From contig JAZQSX010000031.1 of the NCBI GenBank assembly GCA_045630285.1, forward strand, positions 1 through 41,540: 41,540 nucleotides of DNA, given 5' to 3'. Position 1 is the first letter of the stretch. Every line of letters begins with the position of its first letter. Shown piece after piece: positions 37,799-41,540 of this stretch. A program made the translations under genes and the position numbers. Source of the DNA: RGIG3009 sp045630285. GTDB taxonomy: Bacteria > Bacillota > Clostridia > Oscillospirales > Acutalibacteraceae. The notes under the pieces were generated by a model. That model saw only the letters and a list, made by a program, of their open reading frames with translations. It made no database searches and had not been told where the DNA came from.

Positions 37799-38716
37799 TC
37801 AGCGAATCTCGCTAAGATCGTACGGCGTCGTTTGATACACAAAATAGTTCAGCCAGTTCGAGAATAGCAAATGAGCGTGACCACGCCACGTCACGAGAGG
37901 CTCCTTGGTCGGGTCGTCATCAGGGAAATAATTGCAGGGCACCGTGATAGGCAGACCCGCCTTGACGTCACGCTCGTATTCCTCACGCAACGTGCCGGCA
38001 TCGTATTCGGCGTGACCCGTCAGATAGATCTGGCGGCCACGATCCGTGGCGATCGCATAGACACCTGCTTCCTCAGAGGAGGCCAAGATCTTCAGCTCCG
38101 GCACTGCCTCGATGTCCGCACGGTTGATGCTGGTATGCCGTGAGTGCGGGATCATAAATACATCGTCGAAGCCACGGAACAAGATCGACGACTTGCGCTC
38201 TACGTGATGTGGGAAAATACCGAACATTTTACCGTTCAGCAGATGCTTGTCGATGCCGTAATGGTAGTACAGACCTGCCTGCGCACCCCAGCAGATATGC
38301 AGCGTGCTGGTAACGTTGGTCTTGCTCCACTCCATGATCTCGCACAGCTCATCCCAGTATTCCACGTCTTCAAACGCCAGCTGCTCCACGGGGGCACCGG
38401 TGATGATCATACCGTCATACTTCAGATGCTTGATATCGTCAAACGTTTTGTAAAACGTCAGCAAATGATCCGCCGGCGTGTTTCGGGATTTGTGAGTTGA
38501 GGTATGGATCAGATCCAGTTCCACCTGCAACGGGGTATTACCGAGCAAGCGAGCCAGCTGCGTTTCGGTCACGATTTTTTTCGGCATCAGATTCAGCAGC
38601 AGGATCTTCAGCGGACGAATGTCCTGCGTCAGTGCCCGTGTTTCGGTAATGACAAAAATATTCTCATTGGTCAGCGTCTGCGTAGCAGGCAGCTGATTGG
38701 GAATTTTGATCGGCAT
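37799..38716 (-). CDS. metA: Homoserine O-acetyltransferase MetA
   Basis: First committed enzyme of methionine synthesis, acylating homoserine; 305 residues. Glutamine-amidotransferase-like fold with catalytic Cys142 (HICWGAQAGLYYHYG), TGAPVE at 106-111 and LTGHAEYD (His/Glu). Residue 111 is Glu, the residue associated with acetyl-CoA rather than succinyl-CoA use in this family. This agrees with the neighbouring O-acetylhomoserine sulfhydrylase. AGGAGG precedes ATG, 13 nt behind metY. Confidence 0.96.
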   Translation of the reverse strand: MPIKIPNQLPATQTLTNENIFVITETRALTQDIRPLKILLLNLMPKKIVTETQLARLLGNTPLQVELDLIHTSTHKSRNTPADHLLTFYKTFDDIKHLKYDGMIITGAPVEQLAFEDVEYWDELCEIMEWSKTNVTSTLHICWGAQAGLYYHYGIDKHLLNGKMFGIFPHHVERKSSILFRGFDDVFMIPHSRHTSINRADIEAVPELKILASSEEAGVYAIATDRGRQIYLTGHAEYDAGTLREEYERDVKAGLPITVPCNYFPDDDPTKEPLVTWRGHAHLLFSNWLNYFVYQTTPYDLSEIR

Positions 38717-38729
38717 ACGGTCGTCCTCC

Positions 38730-40004
38730 TCAGACGTTCGCCAACGCTTGCTCGATGTCGGCGATAATATCCTCTACGTTTTCGATACCAACCGACAAAC
38801 GGATCAGATCCGGCGTAATACCGCCGGCAACAAGCTGCTCATCTGTGAGTTGACGGTGGGTCGTGCTGGCGGGATGCAACACACAGGTACGCGCATCCGC
38901 CACGTGAACGACGACTGCCGCCAATTTCAGGGAATTCATAAAGCGGACTGCCGCTTCACGGCCACCCTTCACGCCAAAAGAAATGACGCCACAGCAGCCC
39001 TTCGGCAAGTATTTTTGTGCCAGCTCATACTGATCCGACGAAGGAAGCGCCGGACAGTTGACCCACGAAACCTTCTCGTGAGCTTCGAGATACTTCGCCA
39101 CCGCTTCGGCATTGGAGCAATGACGCTCCATACGCAGCGCCAGCGTTTCGAGACCGAGATTGAGGATAAACGCTGCCAACGGCTGCGGTGTCGATCCGAG
39201 GTCACGCATCAACTGCACACGTGCCTTGGTGATATACGCCGCCTTACCAAATTGCTCAGTGTACACAACACCGTGGTACGATTCGTCCGGCGTGGTCAAC
39301 TCCGGATATTTGCCGGCTGCCGCCCAATCAAAATTACCGCTGTCAACAATAACGCCGCCCACGACCGTCGCATGACCGTCCATATACTTCGTGGTGGAAT
39401 GGGTCACGATGTCCGCACCGAACTCAAACGGGCGGCACAGAATCGGAGTCGCAAAGGTGTTGTCAACAACGAGCGGCAGACCGTGGCGGTGGGCCAAAGC
39501 AGCATAACGCTCAATATCCAGCACGTTCAGTGCGGGGTTGGCAATTGTCTCACCAAACACCAGACGGGTGTTTTCGTCAATCAGCGCCTCTACCTCTTCA
39601 TCGGTCATCTCCGGCGTAGCGAAACGCACTTCAATACCCATACGCTTCATCGTCACGGCGAACAGGTTGGTTGTGCCGCCGTAAATGGTGGCAAGGCTGA
39701 CAAAGTTTTGACCGGCGCTGGTGATATTCAGCACCGCCATCAGGCTGGCCGCCTGACCGGAGGAGGTACACATTGCGCCGACGCCGCCCTCCAACGAGGC
39801 GATCTTGCTTTCCACCATCTCTACCGTCGGGTTGGAGATACGGGTATACATATGTCCCGGTGCCTTCAGATCAAACAGATCACCCAGATGCTCGGCGGTA
39901 TCGTATTTATACGTCGTGCTCTGATAGATCGGCAACACACGGGGCTCACCGTTACCCGGCTGATACCCGCCCTGAAGACATTCCGTTTCGATGCGATAGC
40001 TCAT
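38730..40004 (-). CDS. metY: O-acetylhomoserine sulfhydrylase MetY
   Basis: PLP enzyme of 424 residues making homocysteine from O-acetylhomoserine and sulfide. Cys/Met-metabolism signature: YTRISNPTV, GQAASLMA, VVDNTFATP, and the PLP lysine in HSTTKYMDGHATVVGG; C-terminal HPASTTHRQL and IRLSVGIENVEDII. AAAGGA lies before ATG 40004. It is the first structural gene behind the Met-rich leader and attenuator, followed by metA and the DtxR-type gene. Confidence 0.96.
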   Translation of the reverse strand: MSYRIETECLQGGYQPGNGEPRVLPIYQSTTYKYDTAEHLGDLFDLKAPGHMYTRISNPTVEMVESKIASLEGGVGAMCTSSGQAASLMAVLNITSAGQNFVSLATIYGGTTNLFAVTMKRMGIEVRFATPEMTDEEVEALIDENTRLVFGETIANPALNVLDIERYAALAHRHGLPLVVDNTFATPILCRPFEFGADIVTHSTTKYMDGHATVVGGVIVDSGNFDWAAAGKYPELTTPDESYHGVVYTEQFGKAAYITKARVQLMRDLGSTPQPLAAFILNLGLETLALRMERHCSNAEAVAKYLEAHEKVSWVNCPALPSSDQYELAQKYLPKGCCGVISFGVKGGREAAVRFMNSLKLAAVVVHVADARTCVLHPASTTHRQLTDEQLVAGGITPDLIRLSVGIENVEDIIADIEQALANV

Positions 40005-40027
40005 AAAAACGCTTCCTTTCTCATCCT

Positions 40028-40061
40028 AAAAAGAACGGGCAACGAGATGACTCGCCGCCCG
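40028..40061 (-). terminator. Intrinsic terminator (attenuator) before metY
   Basis: On the minus strand CGGGCGGCGAG-TCAT-CTCGTTGCCCG forms an 11-bp stem with two G-U pairs, followed by TTCTTTTT, ending about 24 nt before metY. TCGGG at its base (40058-40062) can alternatively pair with CCCGA (40081-40085), which can itself pair with TCGGG inside the leader ORF (40093-40097). Confidence 0.8.
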
Positions 40062-40086
40062 ATTTCCTACAATGCTTTCCTCGGGA

Positions 40087-40176
40087 TTACACCCCGACGG
40101 CACGGCAGAAGGCAGGCGAAAATACCATGCGCATGTTCATCATGCCCATGCCGTTCGACATTCGAAACCGCTGCAT
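40087..40176 (-). CDS. Met-rich leader peptide of the metY operon
   Basis: 29-residue ORF with seven Met codons (positions 1, 6, 10, 12, 13, 15, 17), beginning MQRFRMSNGMGMMNMRMVF. AAAGGAGG sits 7 nt before its ATG, one of the strongest sites in the window, and a near-consensus promoter starts the transcript about 20 nt earlier. The stop is followed by the attenuator and metY. Composition and position are those of a trp-leader-style peptide: shortage of charged tRNA-Met should stall ribosomes on the Met cluster. No SAM riboswitch or T-box was seen. The exact RNA switch is unresolved, but regulation by the peptide is the best reading. Confidence 0.75.
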   Translation of the reverse strand: MQRFRMSNGMGMMNMRMVFSPAFCRAVGV

Positions 40177-40202
40177 ACTGCCGCCTCCTTTGATTTTTTG
40201 TC

Positions 40203-40231
40203 ATTGTACCATAAAACGAGTGCCTTGTCAA
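40203..40231 (-). promoter_or_regulatory. Promoter of the leader-metY-metA operon
   Basis: Leftward TTGACA, 17-bp spacer, TACAAT with TGG upstream. Start near 40196. Confidence 0.85.
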
Positions 40232-40239
40232 ACTTTTTA

Positions 40240-40268
40240 TTGCACAAGCGACGTTTGCATGATATACT
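40240..40268 (+). promoter_or_regulatory. Promoter for aminotransferase gene
   Basis: TTGCAC, 17-bp spacer, TATACT. Back to back with the metY promoter, the two -35 boxes 8 bp apart, so a shared regulator could affect both. Confidence 0.75.
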
Positions 40269-40285
40269 ATTAGCCGGTGATGAAA

Positions 40286-41473
40286 ATGGAAATGAATTTC
40301 TCGAAAAAAATGCAAAATATGAAGCCCTCGGCGATCCGTGAAATCTTTAAGAGTCTGGGTATGCCGGGTGCGATTTCCTTTGCGGCGGGCAACCCCGCCC
40401 CCGAATCCTTCCCCGTGGAGGCACTCTCCAAGCTGGCAGCGGACATTTTTGCCAACGACTCCACCAACGCACTGCAATACAGTACGACCGAGGGCTATCC
40501 TCCCCTGCGGGAGCTGGTCACGGCACGGCTGAAGGAGCGCTTTGCGATCGACATCGACAACAATATGACGCTGATTACCTCAGGCGGTCAGCAGGCAATC
40601 GAACTGTGCTGCAAGGTAATGTGCAACGAGGGTGACGTGGTCATCTGCGAAAACCCGAGCTTCATCGGTGCATTGAACGCCTTCCGCTCGCTGGGTGCCA
40701 AGCCCGTCGGCGTGGAACTGGAAGAAGACGGTATCAGCATTGAAGGCTTGGAGGCTGCGCTAAAAGCCAACCCCAACGCCCGCTTCCTGTACCTGATCCC
40801 CACCTTCCACAACCCCGCCGGTATCACCATGTCGCTTAAAAAGCGCAAGGCCGTCTACGCCTTGGCTCGGCAGTACGACGTGCTGATCCTGGAAGACAAT
40901 CCTTACGGTGACCTGCGTTTTGCCGGTGAGGAGCTGCCTACACTCAAGAGCATGGATACCGACGGTCGTGTGCTCTATTGCGGCACCTTCTCCAAGATCC
41001 TCTCCGCCGGTATGCGTGTCGGCTATGCCTGCGGTAATGAAGAGCTGTTACAAAAAATGGTGATCGCCAAGCAGGTCGAGGACGTCCACACCAACATCTT
41101 CTTCCAGATGCTGTGCGCCAAATATATGCAGGAATATGATCTGGAACAGCATATCGCCACCATTCGCGAGCTGTATCGCCGCAAGTGCAATCTGATGCTC
41201 GCTATGCTCGACGAATATATGCCCAAGGAAGTCACCTACACCCGTCCCGAGGGCGGTTTGTTCCTCTGGTGCACGCTTCCGGAATCCGTATCGCTGAATG
41301 AGCTCATTCTCGACTTGAAAGACCAGGGCATTTTCGTGGTACCGGGTACTACCTTCAACTGTGACGAGACCGCACCGTCCTCTTCCTTCCGTCTAAACTA
41401 TTCGACCCCGTCGGAGGAGCAGATCGAGCGTGGTATCAAAACGCTGTGCGAAACCATTCGTAAAAAGCTGTAA
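40286..41473 (+). CDS. PLP-dependent class I aminotransferase
   Basis: Fold-type I aminotransferase of about 395 residues, similar to the aminoadipate/MocR-type branch but without a DNA-binding domain. Landmarks: KPSAIREIF, FAAGNPAPESFP, GGQQAIELCCKVM, PTFHNPAGITMS, LEDNPYGDLRF and the PLP lysine in CGTFSKILSAGMRVGY. The start is uncertain: ATGs occur at 40280, 40286 and 40292. With transcription beginning near 40275, GGTGAT (40276-40281) can serve as ribosome site for 40286. Substrate unknown; divergent position suggests a link with amino acid or methionine metabolism. Confidence 0.9.
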   Translation: MEMNFSKKMQNMKPSAIREIFKSLGMPGAISFAAGNPAPESFPVEALSKLAADIFANDSTNALQYSTTEGYPPLRELVTARLKERFAIDIDNNMTLITSGGQQAIELCCKVMCNEGDVVICENPSFIGALNAFRSLGAKPVGVELEEDGISIEGLEAALKANPNARFLYLIPTFHNPAGITMSLKKRKAVYALARQYDVLILEDNPYGDLRFAGEELPTLKSMDTDGRVLYCGTFSKILSAGMRVGYACGNEELLQKMVIAKQVEDVHTNIFFQMLCAKYMQEYDLEQHIATIRELYRRKCNLMLAMLDEYMPKEVTYTRPEGGLFLWCTLPESVSLNELILDLKDQGIFVVPGTTFNCDETAPSSSFRLNYSTPSEEQIERGIKTLCETIRKKL

Positions 41474-41540
41474 AAAAAGCATAAAAAACGCAGCTGACGG
41501 ATCGTCAGCGAAGTCGGATCGTAGCCATGTCGTTCTGTGA

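Noticed and set aside
40028..40202. SAM riboswitch or Met T-box upstream of metY
   Set aside because: No SAM-I-like junction or T-box sequence (AGGGTGG...) was seen; the leader is filled by the Met-rich ORF and one terminator.
1..41540. CRISPR array, prophage or insertion sequence
   Set aside because: No regularly spaced repeats, transposase, integrase or phage structural genes were found; nearly all genes are housekeeping or metabolic.

Overview
The window reads as a chromosomal segment of a Gram-positive anaerobic Clostridia member, most likely an Oscillospirales/Ruminococcaceae-type gut bacterium. The evidence is the ctsR-mcsA-mcsB-clpC operon, a MecA-type ClpC adaptor, RqcH, a PolA without proofreading residues, strong AGGAGG ribosome sites, lipoproteins with Thr-rich stalks and DUF1858/DUF6062/DUF6198 families. 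The genetic code looks standard: TGA ends many genes. No phage, insertion sequence or CRISPR array was seen. This placement is inference from gene content, not a database match.

Layout. 1-8.6 kb (mostly minus): the 5' part of nagB; a Thr/Lys-stalk lipoprotein preceded by a structured leader RNA; rqcH, nif3-like, trmK and DUF1858; then rsmE, prmA and a phosphohexomutase. 8.7-14.4 kb (mostly plus): a DUF1846 protein, tRNA-Leu(UAA), a sugar isomerase/epimerase broken by an in-frame TGA (minus), putP and an alanyl-tRNA editing protein. 14.4-18.7 kb (minus): an Rnf-derived operon rnfC-D-E-A plus a DUF6198 membrane protein, divergent from a MecA-like adaptor. 19.3-25.5 kb (minus): rpe, upp, tsaB, tsaE, polA, fba. 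25.6-29.3 kb: DUF6062, a small tail-anchored protein, degV and a transglutaminase lipoprotein. 29.4-34.4 kb: rnpB and the CtsR-controlled clpC operon. 34.5-37.4 kb (plus): two tandem tiny Cys-rich membrane peptides, a bPH2 protein, an E2-like acyltransferase without its catalytic His, and azlCD. 37.4-40.2 kb (minus): a methionine operon metY-metA-dtxR-type regulator behind a Met-rich leader peptide and attenuator. 40.3 kb to the end: an aminotransferase.

Most unusual content. (1) The Rnf-like operon has only C, D, E and A. RnfB and RnfG are absent; RnfA has no cysteine; RnfE keeps one of two metal-site cysteines; RnfD lacks the usual flavinylation threonine; RnfC has lost its flavin/NADH loop but keeps both 4Fe-4S motifs. 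All four frames are intact and overlap, so this may be a repurposed complex. (2) Upstream of metY is a promoter, a strong ribosome site, a 29-residue ORF with seven Met codons, and an intrinsic terminator just before metY. That is the architecture of ribosome-mediated attenuation sensing methionine, where Firmicutes normally use a SAM riboswitch or T-box. (3) The two tandem 47- and 37-residue peptides share an MCL-N-LF start, one membrane helix and a Cys/Asp or Cys/Gly tail. (4) A rod-folding minus-strand RNA ends in a UUCG terminator before a lipoprotein gene.

Many promoters share the form TTG-17 bp-(TG-N)TAYANT, which helped fix starts and transcript directions.
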